Source: Vibrio aphrogenes
Lineage (GTDB): Bacteria > Pseudomonadota > Gammaproteobacteria > Enterobacterales > Vibrionaceae
DNA: 64,000 bases
NCBI RefSeq assembly: GCF_002157735.2
Contig: NZ_AP018689.1
Coordinates: forward strand, 744,001-808,000
Direction of reading: 5' to 3'
In this document: piece by piece, positions 1-8,206 of the stretch
How the letters are laid out: each line of letters begins with the position of its first letter
Numbering within the stretch: position 1 is the stretch's first letter
The notes under the pieces: generated by a model
Told to the model about the DNA's origin: nothing
The model's input: only the letters and a program-made list of their open reading frames with translations
The model's database searches: none
Program-made: the position numbers and the translations under genes

Positions 1-2
1 GC

Positions 3-620
3 CCAGAAGCCGATAGCTTGCATGCAGATTATCATTCCGATTATGTCAAAGTGTGTTTGCAGAGACTGACCGAAGCGAAAGTGCTTGCGCCCAAAGTGAA
101 GGTCTTAGGGCAAGATCTCAACTCAGAGCAAACGGTCGCATTTGATGAGGCGGAAAAACCAAGCTGGCAAGTGCTTTATACCACTTATGTGCATTCTTGC
201 TCTCCATTACGATGTGGCGATACCTTCCGGCCGATCCCGCTTTATCATAATCCACCCACCTTAAATGGCGATCATAAATCGATTGTGAAATGGCAAACAG
301 AGTGGCAAGCCTGCGATGAAATTCAAATGGCAGGTGCTTGCCAAGCCGAACATGCCGCCCTGCGAGAAATCGCTCAAGTGGACAGTGACCTGTTTCGTCG
401 TGGTTGGGACTTACGTGGACGCTTAGAGTTCATGACCAAGATCCCGACGTATTACTATTTGTATCGAGTAGGAGGGCAGAGTTTACAAGCTGAACAACAA
501 CGACCATGCCCACGCTGCGGTGGGGAATGGAAGTTGGCGGAACCCCTGCATGACATTTTTCATTTCAAATGTGATGAATGCCGAATTGTGTCGAATTTGT
601 CGTGGGATTTTTTAAAATAG
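3..620 (+). CDS. Zn-ribbon-containing protein (DUF2310-like), 5' end outside window
   Basis: The frame is open from the left edge and the first possible start in view (a TTG) is internal-looking, so the N-terminus is probably missing. About 200 residues are visible. Near the C-terminus two CxxC pairs, CPRCGGEW and CDECR about 23 residues apart, form a zinc ribbon, and the protein ends shortly after in NLSWDFLK. The layout fits the DUF2310 family of small Zn-ribbon proteins suggested to bind nucleic acid. The biochemical role is unknown. The TAG stop forms the first unit of a TAGTGGC repeat. It converges on yaiI. Confidence 0.75.
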   Translation, partial: PEADSLHADYHSDYVKVCLQRLTEAKVLAPKVKVLGQDLNSEQTVAFDEAEKPSWQVLYTTYVHSCSPLRCGDTFRPIPLYHNPPTLNGDHKSIVKWQTEWQACDEIQMAGACQAEHAALREIAQVDSDLFRRGWDLRGRLEFMTKIPTYYYLYRVGGQSLQAEQQRPCPRCGGEWKLAEPLHDIFHFKCDECRIVSNLSWDFLK

Positions 621-643
621 TGGCTAGTGGCTAGTGGCTAGTT
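618..643. repeat. Heptamer tandem repeat, TAGTGGC x 3.7
   Basis: A perfect period of 7 bp starts on the TAG stop codon of the Zn-ribbon gene and ends in the gap before the convergent yaiI stop. It is the smallest of the window's 7 bp arrays. No poly-T hairpin is visible in this gap. Confidence 0.8.
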
Positions 644-659
644 ATTAGGGACGAGTAAC

Positions 660-1109
660 CTAGTTGCCTCTTCTGGCTAAAATTCGATCCAAATGATTTG
701 CAAATTCACGTTTATCGGTTTGCGATAAAGGCGCTGGGCCACCACTTTGTAGGCCGCTAGAGCGCATAGTATCCATAAAATCACGGATGTTTAAACGTGC
801 TTTTATGGTGTCTTTAGTATAAAGCTCGCCACGTGAGCTGAGCGCTTGGCCACCTTTGGTGATCACTTCATCGGCCAGTGGAATGTCTGAGGTGATCACC
901 AGATCCCCGCTTTCCACACGGCGCACAATTTCATTATCAGCAATATCAAAACCACTTTCGACTTGCACACTATGAATATTATTACGTTTCGGCACCGGGA
1001 CTAAGTGATTGGCAATGAAGGTGGTTGTGATGCCGGTGCGTTCAGCCGCGCGACAAATGGTTTCACGGATGGTCTTTGGACAGGCATCGGCATCAACCCA
1101 AATTTTCAT
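660..1109 (-). CDS. yaiI: YaiI/YqxD family protein (UPF0178, DUF188)
   Basis: The 149-residue product matches the full length of the YaiI/YqxD family. It begins [16 protein letters not shown], the conserved N-terminal DADACP signature, and continues with the [13 protein letters not shown] and RGELYT blocks of the family. The fold is PIN-like with acidic residues that could bind metal, but no reaction is established. It follows a small coiled-coil gene on the same strand with a 1-nt gap, so the two are probably co-transcribed. Confidence 0.9.
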   Translation of the reverse strand: MKIWVDADACPKTIRETICRAAERTGITTTFIANHLVPVPKRNNIHSVQVESGFDIADNEIVRRVESGDLVITSDIPLADEVITKGGQALSSRGELYTKDTIKARLNIRDFMDTMRSSGLQSGGPAPLSQTDKREFANHLDRILARRGN

Positions 1110-1110
1110 A

Positions 1111-1392
1111 TTATTTCCTTTCTAATTGTTCTAAACGTGCGGTTAAGGCTTGAACTTGCGCTTCGAGTTGAGCGATTCGTTCTTCGACAGAGTGTGCCGT
1201 TTGTGGGACGGCAACTTCGACCTTAGGCACGTTATTGGAGGTTTTCCATGATTTTAATGTGGTAATAATTGCTGGCATGGGAACCGGAATGGATAATCGG
1301 GCTTTGATCAGTGCGACAGTGGGTTCTTTACCTTCAGCACTGATTGAGGTTAAAACGCGGTGTAGCTCTTCGGTGACATTCTGAGTTTGCAT
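1111..1392 (-). CDS. Small conserved coiled-coil protein, function unknown
   Basis: This is a 93-residue protein. The N-terminal half (about residues 5-50) looks like a small helical domain resembling the N-terminal DNA-binding part of KfrA-type proteins. The C-terminal 30 residues ([20 protein letters not shown]) are a clear heptad coiled coil. It ends 1 nt before yaiI and is preceded by the DUF3301 gene on the same strand, so a small operon is likely. DNA binding is inferred only from the resemblance. No function is assigned. Confidence 0.7.
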   Translation of the reverse strand: MQTQNVTEELHRVLTSISAEGKEPTVALIKARLSIPVPMPAIITTLKSWKTSNNVPKVEVAVPQTAHSVEERIAQLEAQVQALTARLEQLERK

Positions 1393-1403
1393 GGGATCAT
1401 CCT

Positions 1404-1718
1404 TTAAAAATCGTTATCCACTAGGCGATAAGGTGGCAGCATAAACTTCGCCGCTTTGAAACCGATCATGATCATTCGCCCTTGATAATAATCATCGCCG
1501 CGGGCTGAAAATTCAAATTGATAGAGTGAGTGAAAACACAGGCGTCCATCGGGTAAGCGAAATTGATAACGCAACAAGGAAACAGACAGTACTTGTAGAT
1601 CTAATTGATCACAATGACGTTTAATGGCGTGATGTGCGATCTCCGATTGTCTGCGTTGTTGCCAAAACAGAAACGCGATCAAAACCACTAAAAGGATCAT
1701 CAATAGGTCCGTTATCAT
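1404..1718 (-). CDS. DUF3301 domain-containing membrane protein
   Basis: The 104-residue protein has one N-terminal membrane segment (ITDLLMILLVVLIAFLFW) and a short cytoplasmic domain. That domain carries the conserved block of DUF3301: a basic HxxxRHCDQLDLQ region followed by LRYQFRLPDG and YQFEFSARGDD. The length is normal for the family. It lies between the DUF3549 gene and the coiled-coil gene on one strand. The role is unknown. Confidence 0.85.
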   Translation of the reverse strand: MITDLLMILLVVLIAFLFWQQRRQSEIAHHAIKRHCDQLDLQVLSVSLLRYQFRLPDGRLCFHSLYQFEFSARGDDYYQGRMIMIGFKAAKFMLPPYRLVDNDF

Positions 1719-1741
1719 TGTTACATGCTCTTTGTTGTCGG

Positions 1742-2794
1742 TTAACGTGCTTTGGTTTGTTGTTGCAAAGCATATAGCGCATTGGCCAGTTCTGGACTTG
1801 GAGTATGGCTTAATAGTGGTAAAAAAGTAAAACGCAGTTCGGGGATCATGACTAAATCGGCAAATAATTGATTGAACAAGGTTTGGTTGTTGGTTTGTGC
1901 CAAGCGTAATAAGAATTTACCGGCGCGAGCTTCGGTATTTAATTGGGCCCAACAACGACCAGCTATGGCGATTAATATTTCACTATGACTTAATTCAGCT
2001 TGCGCGAAAATGCTTTCTAATAATGGTTGTAAATAGTCCGAATGAGCCCCAGAAAGTGCGCGAACATAAGCTGAAATTAAAAAAAGATCCGGCTGTGATG
2101 CTTGGCATTCTTGCTGAGCTAGCTCAAATAAGCGTTGCGCCAGTTTATTGGGCAAGGAGACATGTTCTAAAGCACCGAGTAGCGCATACAAGGCCGGTTG
2201 AGTAGTGGTCGCTGTCAGGTGGGGGAGGGCTTTACGAATGAGTACGCCATTTTGTTCACTATCTAAGCGACTGACCATATCAGTGATGCCTTGTAGCCCG
2301 ACGGTTTGCCAGTTATTCCAACCTAATTGGCCACTAAAGTAATGTTGAGCATGCTCATAATATTGGCTGGTTGGCAGTGACAGCTCGGCGCGAATCAGGC
2401 TATGAAATAGCGCCATTTTGTCGTCATTTGGCTTGAACGTGTAAGGATTATTGGCAAGGTGCTGTTGTTGCTCTTCGCTTAACTCTTGGCTTAGGTGTGC
2501 TCCCATGGCTTCAGTGACGTATTTTAAGAAATTGCCAATGTCGGTTTGATTGAGCAGCCCTCGTTCATCCAATGGGAATTTTAAGAACCAAATCCACGGC
2601 TGTTGACTATGATTCCAATAGGTGACGGCTAAATGCGCATAGCGTTGCAAAGGATAAGGGTAGGGCTTTTCACCCCGCTCAACCTGTTTGAATTCTTTAT
2701 TATCAATCGATTGAATACGTCTTCCTAAGTCGAAAATTTTATATTGGCACTGACTTTGTTCGAGTAATTGGCTTAGGTTGCAAATTGCATTCAT
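1742..2794 (-). CDS. DUF3549 family protein
   Basis: About 350 residues match the DUF3549 family of vibrios and relatives; the N-terminal signature is FDLGRRIQSIDNKEF. The C-terminal two thirds is helical and HEAT-like. I take the internal ATG giving MNAICNLSQL as the start, because GGAAT lies at good distance before it. An ATG 18 nt further upstream lacks a ribosome site. There is no known biochemical role. It probably heads the DUF3549-DUF3301-coiled coil-yaiI group. Confidence 0.85.
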   Translation of the reverse strand: MNAICNLSQLLEQSQCQYKIFDLGRRIQSIDNKEFKQVERGEKPYPYPLQRYAHLAVTYWNHSQQPWIWFLKFPLDERGLLNQTDIGNFLKYVTEAMGAHLSQELSEEQQQHLANNPYTFKPNDDKMALFHSLIRAELSLPTSQYYEHAQHYFSGQLGWNNWQTVGLQGITDMVSRLDSEQNGVLIRKALPHLTATTTQPALYALLGALEHVSLPNKLAQRLFELAQQECQASQPDLFLISAYVRALSGAHSDYLQPLLESIFAQAELSHSEILIAIAGRCWAQLNTEARAGKFLLRLAQTNNQTLFNQLFADLVMIPELRFTFLPLLSHTPSPELANALYALQQQTKAR

Positions 2795-2910
2795 AGAATA
2801 TTCCAAGTTCATTCAAGCAGGTAAAATTAAGTAGCAATGATAAATTAGATCGCCGTGATTGGATATCAAATGGTATCTTATGCGGCAAATATCAAGGGAG
2901 ATATCATAAA

Positions 2911-3225
2911 ATGAGTGATTACACTGCATTATTAGATGTGATTGAACAGCTTGAAGATCAATTGATTCAATTATCATTGTGGGAGTCGATACCCCCGAGT
3001 GAAGCGGCGCTACAAAGTACACAACCTTTTGCGGTTGATACGCTCGAACCGACACAGTGGTTGCAATGGATCTTTATTCCTAAAATGCGTGAATTGATCC
3101 AATCTGAATCGCAAGTGCCGATTGGTTTTGAGATCAGTCCTTATTTTGAAGAATCGATGGCGAGTCATCCTCACTTAGAGACGATCCTCTCCATTTTGCA
3201 ACAACTAGATGAAACGGTACGATGA
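2911..3225 (+). CDS. yqcC: YqcC family protein
   Basis: The 104-residue helical protein matches the length and motifs of YqcC (LWESIPPSEAALQSTQPF, then a PTQWLQWIFIPKM block). In enterobacteria yqcC lies directly before truC, and the same arrangement is present here: its TGA overlaps the truC ATG (ATGA), so translation is probably coupled. AGGGAGAT precedes the start. The function is unknown; the conserved pairing suggests a link to RNA modification, which is inference. Confidence 0.88.
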   Translation: MSDYTALLDVIEQLEDQLIQLSLWESIPPSEAALQSTQPFAVDTLEPTQWLQWIFIPKMRELIQSESQVPIGFEISPYFEESMASHPHLETILSILQQLDETVR

Positions 3226-4121
3226 GCACAACAGAATTTAACCACACCAATGAGCCAATCCACAATATCGGTGAGCAGACCGACACTGGTAAACAGATAG
3301 ACACAGGTAAACAGATAGAGCGCGGTGAACAGACAACCTCTGACAAGGCGCAGCTAGAAACGATAGCTCTAGAAAAAATAGCCCCAGAGCCGGTTGAATT
3401 AGAGATTATTTATCGTGACGATTATTTTGTTGCGGTGAATAAGCCTGCGGGTATGTTGGTGCACCGTTCATGGTTAGATCGACATGAAACACAATTTGTT
3501 ATGCAAACCTTGCGCGATCAAATTGGTCAGCACGTTTTTCCCTTACATCGCTTAGACCGCCCTACGTCAGGGGTGCTGCTGTTTGCCTTATCCAGTGATA
3601 TTGCCTCGAAAACCGCGCCAATGTTTGCAGAACATCAGTTTGTGAAAACCTATCATGCGATCGTTCGAGGTTGGATTGAAACGGGAGAGCGTTTAGATTA
3701 TCCGTTGAAAAAAGAGCAAGATAAAATCGCGGATAAATTTGCCTCAAAAGAGGTGGAAGCCCAGTCTGCGATTACGGATTATCAACCGTTAGCGAAAGTG
3801 GAAGTCCCCCATTCTACAGGTCGTTTTCCAACAAGCCGTTTTTGTTTGGTTGAAATGCAGCCATTAACCGGGCGTAAACATCAACTACGTCGTCATATGG
3901 CGCACCTACGTCACCCCATCATTGGAGATACTTCACACGGTGATGGCAAGCAAAATCGTCTTTTTCGAGAAGTGTATCAGGCGCAACGTTTAATGTTGCA
4001 TGCCAGTCAATTGGAATTTAATCACCCATTTACACAAGCGCCGGTAGTTATAAAGGCTGGGCTTGATGAGGTGTGGCTAAAGCTTGTTGAAGAGTTTGGT
4101 TGGAGTGGTTGTTTCGGCTAG
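3222..4121 (+). CDS. truC: tRNA pseudouridine(65) synthase TruC with long N-terminal extension
   Basis: TruC isomerises U65 in the T-arm stem of certain tRNAs. The catalytic motif HRLDRPTSG is present, as are LTGRKHQLRRHM and the start of the fold, EIIYRDDYFVAVNKPAGMLVH. The protein has 299 residues against about 260 in E. coli because roughly 55 residues precede the fold. That leader contains a six-residue repeat (TGKQID). The start is supported by the ATGA overlap with yqcC. yqcA, often next in enterobacteria, is absent; a repeat-rich gap follows instead. Confidence 0.92.
   Translation: MSTTEFNHTNEPIHNIGEQTDTGKQIDTGKQIERGEQTTSDKAQLETIALEKIAPEPVELEIIYRDDYFVAVNKPAGMLVHRSWLDRHETQFVMQTLRDQIGQHVFPLHRLDRPTSGVLLFALSSDIASKTAPMFAEHQFVKTYHAIVRGWIETGERLDYPLKKEQDKIADKFASKEVEAQSAITDYQPLAKVEVPHSTGRFPTSRFCLVEMQPLTGRKHQLRRHMAHLRHPIIGDTSHGDGKQNRLFREVYQAQRLMLHASQLEFNHPFTQAPVVIKAGLDEVWLKLVEEFGWSGCFG
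3264..3335 (+). repeat. In-frame 18 bp repeat in the truC leader
   Basis: Four degenerate 18 bp units encode IGEQTD, TGKQID, TGKQIE and RGEQTT. The two central units (3282-3299 and 3300-3317) differ at one base. The unit length is a multiple of three, so copy changes would keep the reading frame. Confidence 0.75.
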
Positions 4122-4151
4122 CGAGTGCGTGTTGCTCGGAAGACACGGGGG

Positions 4152-4667
4152 CGAGTTACGGGTACGCTGCGCTCGGGAGCCGAACAGCGGTTTCGTAACT
4201 TGAATCTAGCCATTTCACTTTTCGTTTTTTAGCAAGAATGGCTTAAGCTTGTATGTGCTGTAATTTAAAGCCGTCATCCTGAAAAGCGACGTAGGAGCGC
4301 GGTTCAGGATCTCCGACAGCCATTGGAGTTTCAAAAGGTTGTAGGATATTTTGTATCTTCTTCGCTTAGGCCTATGTACGGAATAACGTCATTCGAGTTA
4401 CGGGTACGCTGCGCTTGGGAGCCGAACAGCGGTTTCGTGACTTGAATCTAGCCATTTCACTTTTCGTTTTTTAGCAAGAATGGCTTAAGCTTGTATGTGT
4501 TGTAATTTAAAGCCGTCATCCTGAAAAGCGACGTAGGAGCGCGGTTCAGGATCTCCGACAGCCATTGGAGTTTCAAAAGGTTGTAGGATATTTTGTATCT
4601 TCTTCGCTTAGGCCTATGTACGGAATAACGTCATTCGAGTTACGGGTACGCTACGCTCGGGAGCCGA
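4152..4667. repeat. 242 bp direct tandem duplication plus a truncated third copy
   Basis: Copy 1 starts at 4152, copy 2 at 4394 and a partial third at 4636, giving an exact 242 bp period. Copies 1 and 2 differ at only a few bases. Each full copy carries a hairpin with arms ATCCTGA and TCAGGAT, and a second with arms AGCCATT and AATGGCT. I find no convincing gene in it. It fills the gap between truC and the heptamer array; with that array it accounts for the whole 817 bp truC-yaeH interval. Confidence 0.9.
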
Positions 4668-4706
4668 AAAGAACGCTTGACACCAGTAAAGCAGCACTCA
4701 AAAATT

Positions 4707-4938
4707 CTCGGCTCTCGGCTCTCGGCTCTCGGCTCTCGGCTCTCGGCTCTCGGCTCTCGGCTCTCGGCTCTCGGCTCTCGGCTCTCGGCTCTCGGCTCTC
4801 GGCTCTCGGCTCTCGGCTCTCGGCTCTCGGCTCTCGGCTCTCGGCTCTCGGCTCTCGGCTCTCGGCTCTCGGCTCTCGGCTCTCGGCTCTCGGCTCTCGG
4901 CTCTCGGCTCTCGGCTCTCGGCTCTCGGCTCTCGGCTC
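4707..4938. repeat. Heptamer tandem repeat, CTCGGCT x 33
   Basis: 232 bp of apparently perfect 7 bp periodicity, about 33 units, ends directly against the yaeH stop codon (TTA at 4939-4941 on this strand). On the yaeH strand the unit reads AGCCGAG, so it would lie in the yaeH mRNA 3' end. The same unit occurs at 42120-42175 in the same orientation, also beside a stop codon. Reading frames through it give a GSRLSAL repeat and are not real genes. Confidence 0.97.
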
Positions 4939-5322
4939 TTATTTCAGCTTTTCTAAATCCGCTTCAATTTCAGCAATCTTGCCAGCGACGACTCTTTCTA
5001 AATGGCGTAAATCGCTTAGGATTTTATGTTTAACATCAGCAGGGCTTAACTCTTTATGTTGAGTAATTTGATTTAGCTCTGTCATGACTTGAGTTAGGCT
5101 TGGGCTGATCTCGGTGGTTTCTTTGTACTGACCAGATTGATTATTGATGCGAATATTTTTACGTTGTCTTGGGTACTTAAACTTGAGGCTCTTGGCAAAC
5201 AATTCCCCTTTTTGTTTATGAAAGTAAATTTTCAAAACATCAACTTGGGCTTCTTGGCGCAAGGTGTAACGTGAAATGAGGGAAGTATCGGGAATACCAA
5301 GCTGGGTTAAATTTGGATGCAT
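4939..5322 (-). CDS. yaeH: UPF0325/DUF3461 family protein YaeH
   Basis: The 127 residues match E. coli YaeH closely: [19 protein letters not shown], a KFKYPRQRK motif, and the C-terminal [13 protein letters not shown] followed by EIEADLEKL. No function is established. In enterobacteria yaeH lies near glnD and map, and here glnD is the next gene upstream on the same strand. Its stop codon touches the 33-copy heptamer array and no ordinary terminator is visible after it. Confidence 0.92.
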   Translation of the reverse strand: MHPNLTQLGIPDTSLISRYTLRQEAQVDVLKIYFHKQKGELFAKSLKFKYPRQRKNIRINNQSGQYKETTEISPSLTQVMTELNQITQHKELSPADVKHKILSDLRHLERVVAGKIAEIEADLEKLK

Positions 5323-5421
5323 AAATTATAAACCTCTCAATCGAAAAATGATCACAGCGAAACAGCAAACTGCCTCTCATCAAGTATAGCGACAGTTTTG
5401 TTGTCCATAACAAAAACACCC

Positions 5422-8046
5422 TTAATGTGGTGATAAGGCTTGAATGGCCTCGGCTAATTCCAGCTTTAAGCTTTCTTCAACTTCAGGTTCAAGGCGTCCG
5501 CCGCTGGGTGAGGTTAGAATGAATAAATCTTCAGCACGTTCGCCAATGGTAGTGATTTTAGCACCATGTAAATTCACTCCTTGGTTAGCAAATACTTGGC
5601 CGATAGTGGCCAGTAACCCAGGAGTATCCAGTGCGACCAGCTCCATGAGGCTGCGTTTTCCTGTCCGAGTCGGAATAAAATCAACGCGTGTTTTGACATG
5701 AAAATGCTTGAGTTTATTTGGAATGCGGCGTGAACGGGTATTGGCCGAAATGGTGTTATTTAACACATTAGTCAAATATTGTTGGATTTGTTCATGGCGC
5801 ATGTCATCAATGGGTTCGCCATTTTGGTCCAGTACCATGAAGGTATCGAGTGCATAACCATCTTTACTAGTCATAATTTGCGCATCGTGAATACTCAGAT
5901 TACGTCGGTCTAATTCGGCGGCCATGGTGGCAAATAAGCTGGCTTTATCTTTGGCGTAAATAAAGACTTCGGTTCCGCCTCGGGTGGCATTTTTACTGAT
6001 TAACACTAAAGGTTGATCGATTGGATGGGTAAGTAGGTGCTCACTATGCCAAGCGATTTGTTTTGGGGTATGACGCAGAAAATAATCGGCTTTAAAGCGT
6101 TGCCATAATACTTCGATCTCACGAGGAGTGAAGTTCTCTTTGCGGAGCATTGCAGAAGCCATGTGTTGGTTGTGACGAATTTTGTCACGTAAATCGACCG
6201 GGTTTTCTAGGCCACGGCGTAAGGCTCGTTGCGTGGAATAAAAGAGCTCGGCTAATAAGGTTCGTTTCCAGCTATTCCATAATTCTGGGTTGGTGGCACA
6301 AATATCTGCAACCGTTAAGCAAACTAGATTCTCGAGGTACTCTTCATCGCGGACCTTTTTAGCAAACTCGGTAATGACATCGGGATCATAAATATCACGG
6401 CGTTGTGCTGTTACCGACATCAGCAGGTGATTTTGCACCAGCCAAGAAACCAGCTTGGCTTCCGGTTTGGATAAGTTGTGTTCGATGCAAAAATCATACG
6501 CTTCGACCGCTCCTATTTCAGAGTGATCGCCGCCTCGACCTTTACCAATATCATGGAAAATAGCAGCAAGTATCAATAAGTTCTTTTTTTGAATGCGAGG
6601 ATAAACTTCGCAACAAATGGGGTGGCGCTCATGGTTATCAATATTACTGAAAATATGTATGTGTTCGAGCACTCGCATGCTGTGCTCATCGACGGTATAA
6701 ACATGGAACAAATCAAATTGCATCTGTCCTACGATTTGACTCCATTGTGGCAAGTAAGCTGCTAATACTCCCAGTTTATGCATTAAACCAAAGGCTTTAT
6801 GTAATGAGTTGGGGTGATTGACTAACGCCATAAATTTTTCACGTGCGGCTGGGATGGTATGCAAAAAGCGATTTAAGCGACGTCTTGCGGTACGTAATTG
6901 GCGTAACGTGGCAGGGCTGACGCCATCGATGGTCGAGTCATTGGCAATATGCAAAAACATATCTAAGATGGTTTCAGGGCGCGCTTGAAATAACGCAGGT
7001 TTTCTCGCTTCAATTAACGAGCCACGACGCTGAAAATCATCGGAAATGATTTTGGCTTCCTGTAATTGCCCTTTGTTGATAATGGCTTGATCAAACAGTT
7101 TGAGTAACATTTTATTGAGCTCAGCGACGCGACGTAGAGTGCGGTAAAACTCTTTCATCATCATTTCGATAGGGCGGTTACCTTCCCCAACGAACCCGAG
7201 ATTTTCTGCCACTTTGGCTTGATAGTTGAAGGTCAGTCGATTGTCGTAGCGCTTGAGCTCGATGTGTAAGGCAAAACGCACACGCCACAAAAAGTTTTGG
7301 CATTCCAACAGTTCTCGATATTCAGCATCGGTTAAAAAGCCCGCATAGCTCATTTCTCGAAGTGAGGTTGCGCCAAAGTGACGGCGGGCCACCCAACTTA
7401 AGGTGTGAATATCACGTAAACCGCCTGGGCTGGATTTAATGTCGGGTTCTAAGTTGTAGGTAGTGTCATGATAGCGAGCATGACGCTCACGTTGTTCTTC
7501 TAACTTAGCATTATAAAATACATCGCTTGGCCAAAATTTTTGATCGGTTATGCGAGTAATCAGTTCATCATAAGTGGTTTCGCAGCCACATAAAAAACGA
7601 GCTTCTTGCAAGTTTGTCGCAACGGTGAGGTCGTCTTTCCCAACTTGTATGCATTCTTTTAATGTACGGACACTTTGGCCTACTTCTAAATGTAAATCCC
7701 ATAGCAGAGTAATAAATTCGCTGATCTTTTTGTTGACGTCATCAGGGATTTTTCGTTGTGAGAGAATGAGAATATCAATATCTGAGAGGGGATGCAGCTC
7801 AGAGCGTCCATAACCGCCGACGGCAATCAGGCTTAAAGATGCGACTTGGTTAAACCCGAAGGATTCCCATAAACGGCTGAGCATTGTATCCATATAAGCT
7901 GAGCGTTCATAGACAAGGTCTTGGACGGGTTGTTTTTGATTGAGAAACGCGTCTTTTTGATATTCCGAAAACAGTTCAAGTTGGCTTTTAAGCGCCATTG
8001 ATGACAACGGTTGATCCTCGAGAGAAACGGGGGATTGAAACGACAT
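5422..8046 (-). CDS. glnD: Bifunctional PII uridylyltransferase/uridylyl-removing enzyme
   Basis: GlnD is the nitrogen sensor that adds UMP to, or removes it from, PII (glnB, also in this window) according to glutamine level. Domains in order: nucleotidyltransferase (GGYGRSELHPLSDIDIL near residue 80), an HD hydrolase domain (AAIFHDIGKGRGG near 500), and two C-terminal ACT domains (GGTEVFIYAKDK and LMELVALDTPGLLA). I choose the ATG giving MSFQSPVSL, preceded by AAGGA; a GTG 27 nt upstream is possible. The protein of about 874 residues is normal length. map lies upstream on the same strand, separated by a terminator and an array. Confidence 0.96.
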   Translation of the reverse strand: MSFQSPVSLEDQPLSSMALKSQLELFSEYQKDAFLNQKQPVQDLVYERSAYMDTMLSRLWESFGFNQVASLSLIAVGGYGRSELHPLSDIDILILSQRKIPDDVNKKISEFITLLWDLHLEVGQSVRTLKECIQVGKDDLTVATNLQEARFLCGCETTYDELITRITDQKFWPSDVFYNAKLEEQRERHARYHDTTYNLEPDIKSSPGGLRDIHTLSWVARRHFGATSLREMSYAGFLTDAEYRELLECQNFLWRVRFALHIELKRYDNRLTFNYQAKVAENLGFVGEGNRPIEMMMKEFYRTLRRVAELNKMLLKLFDQAIINKGQLQEAKIISDDFQRRGSLIEARKPALFQARPETILDMFLHIANDSTIDGVSPATLRQLRTARRRLNRFLHTIPAAREKFMALVNHPNSLHKAFGLMHKLGVLAAYLPQWSQIVGQMQFDLFHVYTVDEHSMRVLEHIHIFSNIDNHERHPICCEVYPRIQKKNLLILAAIFHDIGKGRGGDHSEIGAVEAYDFCIEHNLSKPEAKLVSWLVQNHLLMSVTAQRRDIYDPDVITEFAKKVRDEEYLENLVCLTVADICATNPELWNSWKRTLLAELFYSTQRALRRGLENPVDLRDKIRHNQHMASAMLRKENFTPREIEVLWQRFKADYFLRHTPKQIAWHSEHLLTHPIDQPLVLISKNATRGGTEVFIYAKDKASLFATMAAELDRRNLSIHDAQIMTSKDGYALDTFMVLDQNGEPIDDMRHEQIQQYLTNVLNNTISANTRSRRIPNKLKHFHVKTRVDFIPTRTGKRSLMELVALDTPGLLATIGQVFANQGVNLHGAKITTIGERAEDLFILTSPSGGRLEPEVEESLKLELAEAIQALSPH

Positions 8047-8113
8047 AGATGCAGTCCTTGCAACAGATAACACTGGTTTAGATAGTACCTGTTCAAGAGT
8101 TTAAAAACCAATA

Positions 8114-8149
8114 AAAAAGCCTTTATCTTTGGAGGATAAAGGCTTTATT
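8114..8149 (-). terminator. Rho-independent terminator after map
   Basis: The arms AAGCCTTTATC and GATAAAGGCTT form a strong stem, and on the minus strand a T run follows. It lies beyond the heptamer array downstream of map, so map transcripts would include the array before ending here. Confidence 0.85.
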
Positions 8150-8150
8150 G

Positions 8151-8202
8151 TCGAGCTTCGAGCTTCGAGCTTCGAGCTTCGAGCTTCGAGCTTCGAGCTT
8201 CG
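8151..8202. repeat. Heptamer tandem repeat, TCGAGCT x 7.4
   Basis: 52 bp of perfect 7 bp period ends 4 nt from the map stop codon, between that stop and the map terminator. The junction sequence GGTATTAGTTA is shared with the purM array at 42174-42184. Confidence 0.95.
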
Positions 8203-8206
8203 GGTA

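Noticed and set aside
4707-4938. CRISPR array
   Set aside because: The units are 7 bp and contiguous with no spacers, and there are no cas genes nearby.
4565-5062. Open frames across the 33-copy array (also 4677-5033) coding for repeated GSRLSAL
   Set aside because: Seven-bp units give open frames in all phases; there is no conserved flank, and the frame runs antisense into yaeH. It is an artefact of the repeat.
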